A stretch of DNA of 26,795 nt from assembly GCA_965178525.1 (NCBI GenBank), contig CBCXVS010000071.1:1-26795 (forward strand), read 5' to 3'. The stretch is from CBCXVS01 sp965178525. Its GTDB lineage: Bacteria > Tectomicrobia > Entotheonellia > Entotheonellales > Entotheonellaceae. Positions 8,110 to 16,166 of this stretch are shown here, one piece after another (positions within the stretch are counted from its first letter, which is position 1; every line of letters starts with the position of its first letter). The position numbers and the translations under genes were made by a program. The notes beneath the pieces are model-generated. The model was not told the DNA's origin, searched no databases, and saw only the letters and a program-made list of their open reading frames with translations.

Positions 8110-8223
8110 ACGCCGGAGGGACAATGGATGGTTGCTAGAACCCCTACAGGCCGAGCCACTGTGGAACGGCTGGATCTCAATGCGAACGTCATGACAATGG
8201 CTTCATCAGAGCGTCTCGTGCCT
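8110..8223 (+). pseudogene. In-frame 3' remainder of the HNH endonuclease gene
   Basis: Directly after the TAG at 8107-8109 the same frame encodes TPEGQWMVARTPTGRATVERLDLN, the conserved C-terminal part of this small HNH family. The frame remains open to 8457, running antisense into the regulator gene, so the original end is unclear. The part after about 8190 no longer matches the family well, suggesting further decay. Confidence 0.6.
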
Positions 8224-8259
8224 TGTGGGGGCAAGGCGGTTGGCACCCACCCGCCTCTG

Positions 8260-8286
8260 ATCCCGTGCTACCGGAAAACACGGGAT
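8260..8286. terminator. Stem-loop between convergent genes
   Basis: ATCCCGTG (8260-8267) pairs perfectly with CACGGGAT (8279-8286) across an 11-base loop. A second small hairpin (AGGCGG/CCGCCT) lies just upstream. It sits between the HNH gene and the end of the convergent regulator gene. No clear U-tract follows on either strand, so termination is only suggested. Confidence 0.35.
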
Positions 8287-8309
8287 AGTGTTTGCATTCG
8301 CCCTGTAGC

Positions 8310-9617
8310 TCACGCCTGCGGCGGTTCCGCGGTGAGCGCAATGCCATACTCACGCGCGAGCTGTGTGGCTCGCGCTTCATACGTGGGCGCCTGTAAGACG
8401 GTAAACATGGCGTGGACGTTCGACAGATGCGTGCTGGCTGCTCCCGGATTCCCCTGATGATGGGCGGCGATGGCCAAGTCCAGGTCGGTGCAGCCGACAT
8501 CGAAGCGGGCCCCCATCGACGAGAAGGTGGCAAGGGCCTTCTGCAGATGGGACTCTGCTTCGGCATGATGACCTCGGGCTTGGGCGATACGGCCCAAAAG
8601 GCGCTGGGCGCGGCCGATATTGTGTCCATTCCGATCCTGCTGAGCCATCTCTAAGCTTTGCCGCGCCAGGTCCTGCGCCGGCTCGAATTGACCATCCAAC
8701 CGATAGGCGGCCCCGAGCATGACCCGGAACACGCATTGTATGTGCCGCGCATGATACTGCTCGGTTTCCCGCACAGCGCGCTCCAGCCTGGGAATGGCCT
8801 CCGTCGGATCGCCCTTCTCCACATAGGCGTAGCCCAATAGGCCGTGGAGATACGACGTCTCAAAGGCATCGGGAGCCAAATCCAGGGCGAGTCGAGTCGC
8901 TTCCATCCCGGCGGCCCATTCGCCTTGTGTGATGGCGCTCAAGCCGAGGATGGACAATGCGTTGACCTGGAGACGGCGATCGCCGATCGTATCGCTAATG
9001 GCATGCAGCCGCTCCGCCGCCTCCTGGGCGCGCTGAAACTCCCCGGCCAGGGTATAGGCAAAGCCCAAGAAGAACAGGGCCCGCCCCAACCGGGGGCGGT
9101 CGGATTGCTGTTCGAGTAGGGACACCGCTTGCCACCCGTGGGCGATGCTTTGCGGCAGCGAGTGTGAAAAGAACAGGATCATCGAGATATGGGCATGCGC
9201 TATGCCCGTGATCACCGCGTCCCCGCATCGTGTGCCTTCTTCCAAGGCGCGTTGGCAATGCCGCCAAGCGGCTTCCCAATGTCCCAGAAAGGCATGTGCG
9301 ACACCAAGCCACAAGCAGTATTCCCCAGTCAACTCGGGCCGCTGCTGACGCTCTAGGCGCTCCTGTTGGGCCAGCAGGAGGTCGACGATCTCCTGATGAC
9401 GCCCGAGCCAAAAGAGGGCATCGGCTTGACGAATGGCGATCTCCAGGCAGCAACGGTCTCGGTCGGCATGGGGCAGGCGCGCCGCGTGCACGATCGCCTC
9501 CTGTAGCATCATGAGCGCTTCGTGGTGCGCATACCGCTGCATCGCCTGCTGCGCCGTGATGGTCAGATACGTGACCGCCTTGGCTGCCTCTTGCGCCTTG
9601 ACGTAATGGTAGGCCAA
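8310..9617 (-). CDS. TPR-repeat C-terminal part of cyclase/ATPase regulator, separated by in-frame TAG codons
   Basis: About 435 residues of tandem TPR-like helical repeats (for example AVTYLTITAQQAMQRYAHHEALMMLQEAI, GDPTEAIPRLERAVRETEQ, GHHAEAESHLQKALATF). It is in the same frame as the cyclase/ATPase at 9678-11657. Only the codons between TAG 9680-9678 and TAG 9650-9648, plus ten after, separate the two, and all of them encode residues expected for the family (AAGQALERL, then ATRLDDAYYHLAYHYVK). The ATG at 9617 is simply the first Met after the stops and has no obvious ribosome site. If not decayed, the TPR part could be made by amber readthrough or reinitiation. TPRs in such regulators bind partner proteins. 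Confidence 0.75.
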   Translation of the reverse strand: MAYHYVKAQEAAKAVTYLTITAQQAMQRYAHHEALMMLQEAIVHAARLPHADRDRCCLEIAIRQADALFWLGRHQEIVDLLLAQQERLERQQRPELTGEYCLWLGVAHAFLGHWEAAWRHCQRALEEGTRCGDAVITGIAHAHISMILFFSHSLPQSIAHGWQAVSLLEQQSDRPRLGRALFFLGFAYTLAGEFQRAQEAAERLHAISDTIGDRRLQVNALSILGLSAITQGEWAAGMEATRLALDLAPDAFETSYLHGLLGYAYVEKGDPTEAIPRLERAVRETEQYHARHIQCVFRVMLGAAYRLDGQFEPAQDLARQSLEMAQQDRNGHNIGRAQRLLGRIAQARGHHAEAESHLQKALATFSSMGARFDVGCTDLDLAIAAHHQGNPGAASTHLSNVHAMFTVLQAPTYEARATQLAREYGIALTAEPPQA

Positions 9618-9677
9618 GTGGTAGTAGGCATCGTCGAGCCGCGTGGCCTAGAGCCGTTCCAATGCCTGCCCAGCCGC

Positions 9678-11657
9678 CTAGTGCAACATTTGACGACGGC
9701 TGGTCAGCAAACTCTCGTACGCCACCTCTTGGATGAGGGCATGTTGGAAGCCATAGACGGGCTCTTCCGCCTCCGGCCGCTCATAAAGAAACGCCAACTG
9801 CTTCAGCTCGCGTAGGCGTGACGCCAAGCCCCCCGGCCGCTCCCAGATGGCGGCTAAGACGCGCGGTGAGAATTCGCGCCCCAAGATAGAAGCGGTTTGC
9901 AAGAGACGTTTTGCCTCTTCCGGCAGGCGGTCAATTCGAACCATGAGCACACCTTGAATGGTGTCGGGCACCGTGACATCAGGTTGCCGTTCCGCATGCG
10001 CGACGACCGCGCGCGTGAGTTCTTCGAGAAAGAACGCGTTGCCCTCGGCCCGCTCGATAATCCGCTGCGCCAGCTCTTCGGATAGGTCGGCGTGCGGACT
10101 GGCCGACCGCACCACCGTTAACGCGTCCTGTAGCGCCAACTGCCGGAGCGCGATTTGCGTGGTGTGGGACGGCGCCATCCACGGTGGCCGATACTCGGGA
10201 CGGTAGGTGGTCAGCAAAAGGATAGGGGAATCCGCAAGACTTTCGACCAACGATGCCAGGTAGTCTTCTGAGGTTTGATCCACCCAATGTAAATCCTCAA
10301 TCGCCAAAATGAGTGGGCCTTGCCGACTGCCTTTGAGGCTCATCTGCCGCAGCGTCTCGAAGGTCCGGAGCTTGATGGCTTCCGGCGTCAGGATGTCAAG
10401 GGCTTTCACCCCTTCCTGCACACCCAAGAGGTGGAGGAGATACGGGGCGGACAGGTCCACATCCATCTCGATGTCGGCGAGACGCTGCCGTACCTTCACC
10501 GCCATGGCGGCGGGCGCATCCGTGTCCGCGATGTCACACTGGCGCCGGAGCACATCGATCATTGGGTGGTAGGCACTGGCCCTGCCGTAGAAGAAACAGC
10601 GGCCTTCCAGGTAGGTGATCGGTTTTGGTTGTACCCGGCGGTAAAACTCGTAGAGCAAGCGTGATTTGCCCCAACCCGCTTCGGCCACGATGCCGACGAC
10701 TTGGCCTTGCCCGGCTTCTACTTGGGCGAACAGCGCTTGCAGATGCGCGAGTTCGCGGTCGCGTCCAACAAATGGGCTCAATGTGCGCTCGCCTTGTTGG
10801 GCCAAAGGCGAGCGATACGGCCGCGTGCCCATCACCCGATAGATCGCGACCGGCTCTGCCTTGCCCTTGACGACGATGGGTGGCCGGGCCTCTACATGGA
10901 CCGAACCTTCGATGAGCCGACTGCTGGAGGCGCTGACCAAGATGCTGCCAGGCTCGGCATGTTGCTGCAGACGCGCGGCCAGATTCGTCGTGTCGCCGAC
11001 CGCCGTGTAGTCCATCCGGAGATTATCCCCAATACTGCCCACCACGACGAGCCCGGTGTTCAAGCCCATACGGAAGGCGCACGCCACACCGTGTGGCGCA
11101 CCCAGTTCCGTATGATGGTCTTGCAAGCTGCGTTGCAGCTCCAAAGCCGCCAGCACGGCGCGCCGTGCATGGTCTTCGTGGGCCAGGGGCGCGCCAAAGA
11201 AGGCCATGAAGCCATCGCCCAGAAATTGGTTGATGGTGCCTTCGTACGAGTGGACGACGCGGAGCGCGATTTCAAAAAAGCGATTCAGGAGTGCGTGCAT
11301 CGCTTCCGGCCCCAGCGTCGCGGCGAGCGGGGTGGAGTTTTGCAAGTCGCAGAACAGGACGGTGACTTGCTTGCGCTCGCCTTCCAGGGCACTCCGGGAG
11401 GTCAAGATCTTGTCGGCCAGATGCGGGGGCGTATACGACAGAGGTGTGGTCTCTGCCGCTGCGGCCGGAGGCGAGACGGCCACGAGGACGCGATGATCTT
11501 CATCGATGGCTAATCGTTGGGCATGGATGAGTTCATCTTTGAGATCGTTGAGATAGGCGTCATCAAGCCCGTACCGCCGCTTCAGCGCGCCATAGGAGAC
11601 GCGGCCTTGGCGCTGCAGCAGGGCAATGACCTGGGCCAGGATATCGTCGAAAGTCAT
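9678..11657 (-). CDS. Adenylate/guanylate cyclase domain plus AAA ATPase regulator, ends at in-frame TAG
   Basis: ATG 11657 (MTFDDILAQV) is chosen because it overlaps the stop of the upstream gene (ATGA) and begins a typical N-terminal helical domain (GRVSYGALKRRYGLDD). A class III cyclase domain follows (about 95-275), with metal Asp104 in LFCDLQNST and Asp148 in FLGDGFMAFFG, plus YTAVGDTTNLAARLQ. Then comes an ATPase module with FVGRDREL (296-303), Walker A AEAGWGKS (325-332) and Walker B LILAIEDLHWVD (449-460), followed by a winged/helical region ending at RRQMLH. TAG at 9680-9678 is codon 660; the TPR region continues in frame after it and a second TAG (codon 670). Full length would be about 1,115 residues. 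The family links cNMP signalling to ATP-driven sensing. Whether the cyclase is active is not known. Confidence 0.82.
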   Translation of the reverse strand: MTFDDILAQVIALLQRQGRVSYGALKRRYGLDDAYLNDLKDELIHAQRLAIDEDHRVLVAVSPPAAAAETTPLSYTPPHLADKILTSRSALEGERKQVTVLFCDLQNSTPLAATLGPEAMHALLNRFFEIALRVVHSYEGTINQFLGDGFMAFFGAPLAHEDHARRAVLAALELQRSLQDHHTELGAPHGVACAFRMGLNTGLVVVGSIGDNLRMDYTAVGDTTNLAARLQQHAEPGSILVSASSSRLIEGSVHVEARPPIVVKGKAEPVAIYRVMGTRPYRSPLAQQGERTLSPFVGRDRELAHLQALFAQVEAGQGQVVGIVAEAGWGKSRLLYEFYRRVQPKPITYLEGRCFFYGRASAYHPMIDVLRRQCDIADTDAPAAMAVKVRQRLADIEMDVDLSAPYLLHLLGVQEGVKALDILTPEAIKLRTFETLRQMSLKGSRQGPLILAIEDLHWVDQTSEDYLASLVESLADSPILLLTTYRPEYRPPWMAPSHTTQIALRQLALQDALTVVRSASPHADLSEELAQRIIERAEGNAFFLEELTRAVVAHAERQPDVTVPDTIQGVLMVRIDRLPEEAKRLLQTASILGREFSPRVLAAIWERPGGLASRLRELKQLAFLYERPEAEEPVYGFQHALIQEVAYESLLTSRRQMLH

Positions 11658-11902
11658 GGCCGGCTCTCCCGGAAGTGGCAATCATCACGCATGTAATGGT
11701 ACGAGTACTGATAGCGATCTATATCCGCACTGACATCCGCAAATTCTCGTATGTGCAACTCTGACCCGTCATCAAAGTGCAACCGACCTCTGATGAAACC
11801 TTTTGTTTCAGATCGTTCATCATAAAGCATCGTTTTGAGTGATACCCTCGGACAGAGATTGATTGTTGCGCCAATTTGACGGAAATACGCCTCTATGCGC
11901 AT
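11654..11902 (-). CDS. Truncated DUF6516-like toxin
   Basis: An 82-residue protein. YFRQIGATINLCP, then GFIRGRLHFDDGSELHIREFADV and IDRYQYSYHYM match the N-terminal two thirds of DUF6516 proteins, which from memory run to about 110-130 residues and act as toxins in toxin-antitoxin pairs. After YHYM the expected RYDN...HHKH tail is replaced by DDCHFRESRP and a stop that overlaps the cyclase ATG (ATGA). The 3' third seems lost where the cyclase gene was joined. The start (ATG 11902) overlaps the upstream gene by 10 bases. The product is probably inactive, but it may still couple translation to the cyclase. Confidence 0.7.
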   Translation of the reverse strand: MRIEAYFRQIGATINLCPRVSLKTMLYDERSETKGFIRGRLHFDDGSELHIREFADVSADIDRYQYSYHYMRDDCHFRESRP

Positions 11903-12174
11903 ACATGGACATTCTCAAGCAGTTCCCGCTCTGCTTCCAAGCGCCGCAGCATCTCCACCTCGTCTTCCCACTCCATCCGATGAAGAGGGTCAAGAGCCGG
12001 GACAGTTCGGTCCATATTTTCTAAACGACAGCCATACTTCTGCTCAAATTCTTCGATACGTTTGCGTGTCTTTTCAATGCCTATTGCTACATAAGCTATC
12101 TGTCTGCGTATCGCCGCTTCTAGGAGAGGAACGGCCTTTGTACGATCCGTCACCTCCAATGTAATCGTCGGCAT
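11893..12174 (-). CDS. Antitoxin-like coiled-coil protein upstream of DUF6516
   Basis: A 93-residue charged, helical protein. It begins with a short strand (PTITLEV), then IGIEKTRKRIEEFEQKYGC and MEWEDEVEMLRRLEAERELLENV, a coiled-coil-like pattern. The EFEQKYG...EWE layout is common in small proteins encoded just before DUF6516 toxins, so an antitoxin role is inferred from context rather than from a DNA-binding motif, which is not evident. Its TAG stop (11895-11893) lies inside the first codons of the next gene (ATGCGCATAG), a tight coupling that shows TAG working as a natural stop here. Confidence 0.6.
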   Translation of the reverse strand: MPTITLEVTDRTKAVPLLEAAIRRQIAYVAIGIEKTRKRIEEFEQKYGCRLENMDRTVPALDPLHRMEWEDEVEMLRRLEAERELLENVHVCA

Positions 12175-12259
12175 GAGTTATTCTTCTGTGGTTAGGCAGA
12201 TGGCGAGGGGAGCCGATGGCCCCCCATCTCGACCGTCCTCCAGCCTATCGCTTCGCCGC

Positions 12260-14524
12260 TTATGCCTCCGCCAAATTATGCTTCGACACCGGCAGACGGC
12301 GCACGCGCTTGCCCGTCGCCGCATAAATGGCATTACATAGCGCCGGGGCCACGGGTGGCGTGCCGGGCTCGCCAACGCCGCCTGAGCGTTCGGTACTCGC
12401 CACGATGTAGACATGCGTCTCCGGGACCATGTTCATCCGCACCACGGGGTAATCGTGGAAATTGCTCTGCACAATGCGGCCCGCCTTCGCCGTGATCTCG
12501 CCATAGAGCGCTAGGCTCATGCCGTAGATTACCGCCCCTTCCATCTGCGACCGGATACGATCCGGATTCACCGTGAGGCCGCAGTCGACCACCATATCGA
12601 CCCGTGGGACCGTGAGTTCGCCACTGGGGGACACCGCCACTTCGACGACCGACGCCACGTAGCTCAAGAAGCTACGGTGCGCGGCAATGCCCAAGCCGTG
12701 GCGCTTCGGCAGTTTCCGGCCCCAGCCGGCCTTCTCGGCCGCCACTTTCACGACGTTGCTGAGGCGACCGGTGTCAATCGGATAGACCGCCACGGGGTCG
12801 CCGTAATTCCAGTATTTTTTGACGCCAACCGCAGCCAGATCGAGAATGCGCGGCGCGCCGATGAGTTCCAGGAGGTAGTCGACCGGATCACGGCTGGCCG
12901 CCGCCGCCATTTCATCCGCAAAAGAACTCGACGCAAAGGCGTGATAAATATTGGCCACCGAACGCACCCAGCCGATGCGCACATGCGCCTCCGCTTCGCC
13001 GTTTTCCAGGCGAATATTCGGGATAGCGAAGGGGATGTCGACAAAACCCATGCCCATCTCGACGCCGATGGCCGTCTTCTTCCCCGCTTTGAACGTCGCG
13101 CCGATAGAGGGAAACACGGAGCGGTGCAGCCAGGCCGTCGGCTTGCCCTGAGCGTCCAACCCGGCCTTCATGCACTGCGCGCTCACCGCATGGTAATAGC
13201 CGTGACGCACATCGTCTTCACGCGTCCACGTGAGCTTCACCGGCGCGCCGATCTTGCGTGCCAGTAAGGCGGCTTCGATCACGAAGTCCGGTTTCGACTT
13301 GCGGCCAAAGCCACCACCCAGCAAGGTCACGTTGACGGTGACGTTCTCCTCCGGGATGCCCAGGGCCTTGGCCACGTGCTTGCGGGTGGTTTGCGGCCCC
13401 TGCACGGGCGCCCAGATCTCGCACGTATCACCTTCTACACGCGCCACCGCGCAGGGTGGCTCCATCTGGGCGTGGGACAGGTGCGGGATGTAGTATTCCG
13501 CCTCGACCACCTTGTCCGCCGCCGCCAGGGCTTTGTCCACATCGCCTTCCTGGCGCATGACATGCCCGACTTTTCTCGACGTCTCCTCGAGATAGGTTTG
13601 GTAGGTATCGGAATCGTAGCTGGCATTGGGGCCATCGTCCCACTCGATCTTGAGCTTCTTACGACCTTGCTCGGCGGCCCAGGTGTTGCGTGCGACCACG
13701 GCGATACCGCCCCACGCTTTGAAGGCTGCAGGCGGCGTGACGGAGTCGATTTCGACTACTTGTACGACGCCAGTGACGGCTAGCGCCTCACTGGCATCGT
13801 ACGATGTCGGCTTGCCGAAAAGCACGGGGCAACGCTCCAGAGCCACGTATTTCATGCCGGGGACGGCCACGTCGATGCCATAGACGGCCCGCCCGTGGGT
13901 CATGTCGGCCATGTCGACAATCTGTATGTCTTTGCCGATATAACGGAACTGCTTCGCGTCTTTCAGCTTGAATTGCTCAGGTTTGGGCACGGGCAGCGTG
14001 GCTGCGGTCTTGACCAGGGCGCCAAAGTCCAAGGTCTTGCCCGTGGGTTTATGGATAACCTGGTGCTGGCGCGCTTCACATTCCCTGGCGTCCACCTCCC
14101 AGGTTTGGGCCGCGGCCGTCTCCAGCATGTGCCGGCCGGCGGCGCCCATCTCCCTCAGGCTTTGATAGTGGCGGCGGACGCTGCGCGAGCCGTCGGTGTT
14201 CTGCTTGCCGTACTTCGGATCGCCCGTTGCCTGCACAATCTTGACCCGCTCCCAGTCGGCTTCGAGTTCGTCGGCCACGAGCATGGGCAAGCTGGTGCGG
14301 GCGCCCTGACCCATTTCCGAGCGATGCGCCACGATGGTCACGGCGCCGTCTTCCGCGATGGACAGGAAGACGTTGGGGGCAAAGGCCGCACCATTCGTGG
14401 CAGCCGTCGTGCGGTCAGCGGCCCAGGCCGAACGACCCAGCGTGAGGTCAGCACTGAGCACCAGCCCGCTCAAGCCGGCGATGCCCTTCAGTACATCTCG
14501 GCGGCTGATGTTCTCGATCCTCAT
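12260..14524 (-). CDS. Xanthine dehydrogenase-family molybdopterin-binding subunit (isoquinoline 1-oxidoreductase type)
   Basis: A 754-residue large subunit of a molybdenum hydroxylase, which adds oxygen from water to N-heterocycles or aldehydes. A Tat signal is visible at the N terminus (ISRRDVLKGIAGLSGLVLSADL, twin Arg 8-9), so it is exported folded to the periplasm. Motifs are SEMGQGARTSLP (69-80), HLSHAQMEPPCAVA (348-361), GGGFGRKSKPDF (403-414) for molybdopterin, and GGVGEPGTPPVAPALCNA near the end, with the catalytic base Glu at about 719. Length and motifs fit the IorB-like group rather than classical XdhB. ATG 14524 overlaps the TGA of the iron-sulfur subunit (ATGA), so the two are co-translated. 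No cytochrome c or flavin subunit is in the window. The substrate is unknown. Confidence 0.92.
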   Translation of the reverse strand: MRIENISRRDVLKGIAGLSGLVLSADLTLGRSAWAADRTTAATNGAAFAPNVFLSIAEDGAVTIVAHRSEMGQGARTSLPMLVADELEADWERVKIVQATGDPKYGKQNTDGSRSVRRHYQSLREMGAAGRHMLETAAAQTWEVDARECEARQHQVIHKPTGKTLDFGALVKTAATLPVPKPEQFKLKDAKQFRYIGKDIQIVDMADMTHGRAVYGIDVAVPGMKYVALERCPVLFGKPTSYDASEALAVTGVVQVVEIDSVTPPAAFKAWGGIAVVARNTWAAEQGRKKLKIEWDDGPNASYDSDTYQTYLEETSRKVGHVMRQEGDVDKALAAADKVVEAEYYIPHLSHAQMEPPCAVARVEGDTCEIWAPVQGPQTTRKHVAKALGIPEENVTVNVTLLGGGFGRKSKPDFVIEAALLARKIGAPVKLTWTREDDVRHGYYHAVSAQCMKAGLDAQGKPTAWLHRSVFPSIGATFKAGKKTAIGVEMGMGFVDIPFAIPNIRLENGEAEAHVRIGWVRSVANIYHAFASSSFADEMAAAASRDPVDYLLELIGAPRILDLAAVGVKKYWNYGDPVAVYPIDTGRLSNVVKVAAEKAGWGRKLPKRHGLGIAAHRSFLSYVASVVEVAVSPSGELTVPRVDMVVDCGLTVNPDRIRSQMEGAVIYGMSLALYGEITAKAGRIVQSNFHDYPVVRMNMVPETHVYIVASTERSGGVGEPGTPPVAPALCNAIYAATGKRVRRLPVSKHNLAEA

Positions 14525-14979
14525 GATGCCATCTCCTTCGCTGCCGTCTTGACGGCCTCACGGATGCGCTGATAGGTTCCACAGCGGCAAATATTCCCGC
14601 TCATGGCCTCGGTGATGTCCTGCTCCGTTGGCTTGGGATTATCGTTTAAAAACGCCGCAGCTTGCATAATTTGCCCGCTCTGGCAATAGCCACACTGGGG
14701 CACATGGTGCGTGGCCCAGGCGAGCTGCAGCGGGTGATCGCCGTCTTTACCCAGCCCTTCGATGGTGGTAATATCTTCGCCTTGCGCAGCGGACACGGGC
14801 GTGATGCACGCCCGGCCTGCCTGCCCGTTGAGATGCACCGTACACGATCCGCAAAGCCCGGAGCCGCAGCCGAACTTGGTGCCGGTAAGGCCCAACTCAT
14901 CTCTGAGAAACCATAAAAGCGGCATATTGCCGTCGCCGTCAAACTGACGGGCAACGCTATTGACGCGTAGGGTAATCAT
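14521..14979 (-). CDS. [2Fe-2S] subunit of molybdenum hydroxylase (isoquinoline 1-oxidoreductase type)
   Basis: A 152-residue small subunit carrying two [2Fe-2S] clusters that pass electrons from the molybdenum site. The plant-ferredoxin-type cluster uses CGSGLCGSCTVHLNG (Cys38, 43, 46) plus Cys58. The second cluster uses CGYCQSGQ (Cys96, 99) and CRCGTY (Cys131, 133). All eight ligands are present and the length is normal. A good ribosome site (GGAGAAGGG) precedes ATG 14979. It is first of the pair, and its stop overlaps the large subunit start. It has no signal peptide, consistent with being carried out by the Tat-tagged partner. Confidence 0.93.
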   Translation of the reverse strand: MITLRVNSVARQFDGDGNMPLLWFLRDELGLTGTKFGCGSGLCGSCTVHLNGQAGRACITPVSAAQGEDITTIEGLGKDGDHPLQLAWATHHVPQCGYCQSGQIMQAAAFLNDNPKPTEQDITEAMSGNICRCGTYQRIREAVKTAAKEMAS

Positions 14980-15164
14980 GATCCCTTCTCCTCGATGTCA
15001 TGCGACACCCTTGCAGACGTCAAACCGTACGCTGCGGGTACATGGTGTGACTGTGATCGCGCCGCCCGGCACGTATCATGCCGTTGTCGCTGCCTCTAAT
15101 GGCGCCGAATGCGAGTCGGCAGTATAGCGGTATACATCGCCCGGAGCAATGGCGCGATGCGGAA

Positions 15165-15222
15165 GGTCTTAAGTGGTCGGACAAAATTAATTTTACAGAT
15201 TCCCGTGGGATATTTTAAGACC
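15165..15222. promoter_or_regulatory. Structured leader or operator upstream of the methyltransferase operon
   Basis: In the 257-bp gap between divergent genes, GGTCTTAA (15165-15172) and TTAAGACC (15215-15222) form a perfect 8-bp inverted repeat. Inside are a 12-bp palindrome AAAATTAATTTT (15183-15194) and a small hairpin TCCCGTGGGA (15201-15210). The outer right arm ends 14 bases before ATG 15237, next to the ribosome site, so folding could hide or expose it. It is unusually AT-rich for this window. It resembles an operator or RNA leader, but no known riboswitch class was recognised. Confidence 0.4.
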
Positions 15223-15236
15223 AAAGGAAGGGGCAC

Positions 15237-16127
15237 ATGCAGGATATACGGCAACGACTTGACCAGGGCGATCTCATCATCATCGATGGCGGTACCGGCA
15301 CCGAAATGGAAAAACGGGGCGCCAGGATGGAAGAAAAAGGGTGGAGCGCGAGCTGCACCCTGACGCAACCGGAGCTGTTGCGGGGCATCCATGAGGATTA
15401 TATTCGGGCCGGGGCGGAGGTCATCATTACCAATACCTTTGCCACGGTAAAGTACGTCATGGAAAATTGCGGCCTCGCGGAGCAGTTTGAAGCCGTCAAT
15501 GCCGCGGCCTGCCGTATCGCCCGGGAAGCCAGGGACCATACGGCTGACCAACCGGTCTACATCGCCGGCTCCATGTCCACGATCACGTTCTGGACGGAGA
15601 AGCCGGAAGCGGCTGTGCTGCGGCAAAATTGTAACCGGCAGGCGGAGATCCTGGCCGAGGGTGGCGTCGATTGTTTGATATTGGAGATGATGCATGAAAT
15701 CTGGGATACTCAGATCGCCCTCGATGCCGGTCTGCGGACGGGTCTGCCGGTCTTGATTGGCTATTGTACGGAAGTGGATGAGCGTGGTACGGTCTGGCTA
15801 CGCGGCAAACGGGAAACCTTGGCGGAGGCGGTGCAAGCCCTCCCGGCTGGGGCGACACCGCTGGTGGCGATCATGCATACGCTCACCAAAGATATCGGTC
15901 CATCAATGGCCGCGTTAAAACCACATTGGTCCGGTCCGATTGGCGTTTACCCGCATTGGGGCGAGTTTAAGATGCCGCACTGGCAGTTTACCGACATGAT
16001 CTCCCCGGCGGATTACGCCGCTGAAGCGGCGCAATGGGTGGCGCAAGGCGCCCAACTGATTGGCGGCTGCTGTGGCATCGGCCCGGAACATATCGACGCG
16101 TTGCGGGCTCGGTTTGCAGGGATGTAA
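15237..16127 (+). CDS. Homocysteine S-methyltransferase family protein
   Basis: A 296-residue TIM-barrel protein of the zinc-dependent methyltransferase family that moves methyl groups from donors such as S-methylmethionine or betaine to homocysteine. Seen are IIIDGGTGTEMEKRG (14-28), ITNTFAT (64-70) and the C-terminal GGCCGIGPEHI with Cys278 and Cys279, two of the three zinc ligands. The third ligand, normally Cys in a G-V-N-C motif, falls in LVAIMHT, where His214 stands instead, so this may be a subgroup with altered metal binding or another methyl acceptor. AAGGAAGGGG precedes the ATG. It leads a run of four same-strand genes. Confidence 0.82.
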   Translation: MQDIRQRLDQGDLIIIDGGTGTEMEKRGARMEEKGWSASCTLTQPELLRGIHEDYIRAGAEVIITNTFATVKYVMENCGLAEQFEAVNAAACRIAREARDHTADQPVYIAGSMSTITFWTEKPEAAVLRQNCNRQAEILAEGGVDCLILEMMHEIWDTQIALDAGLRTGLPVLIGYCTEVDERGTVWLRGKRETLAEAVQALPAGATPLVAIMHTLTKDIGPSMAALKPHWSGPIGVYPHWGEFKMPHWQFTDMISPADYAAEAAQWVAQGAQLIGGCCGIGPEHIDALRARFAGM

Positions 16128-16166
16128 TCGTCATACTGGTTAGCAGGTCCGTATGTATGGAGAGAC

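Noticed and set aside
13895..14572. Plus-strand open frame of 225 codons
   Set aside because: It is antisense to the Tat-tagged molybdopterin subunit and has no recognisable domain.
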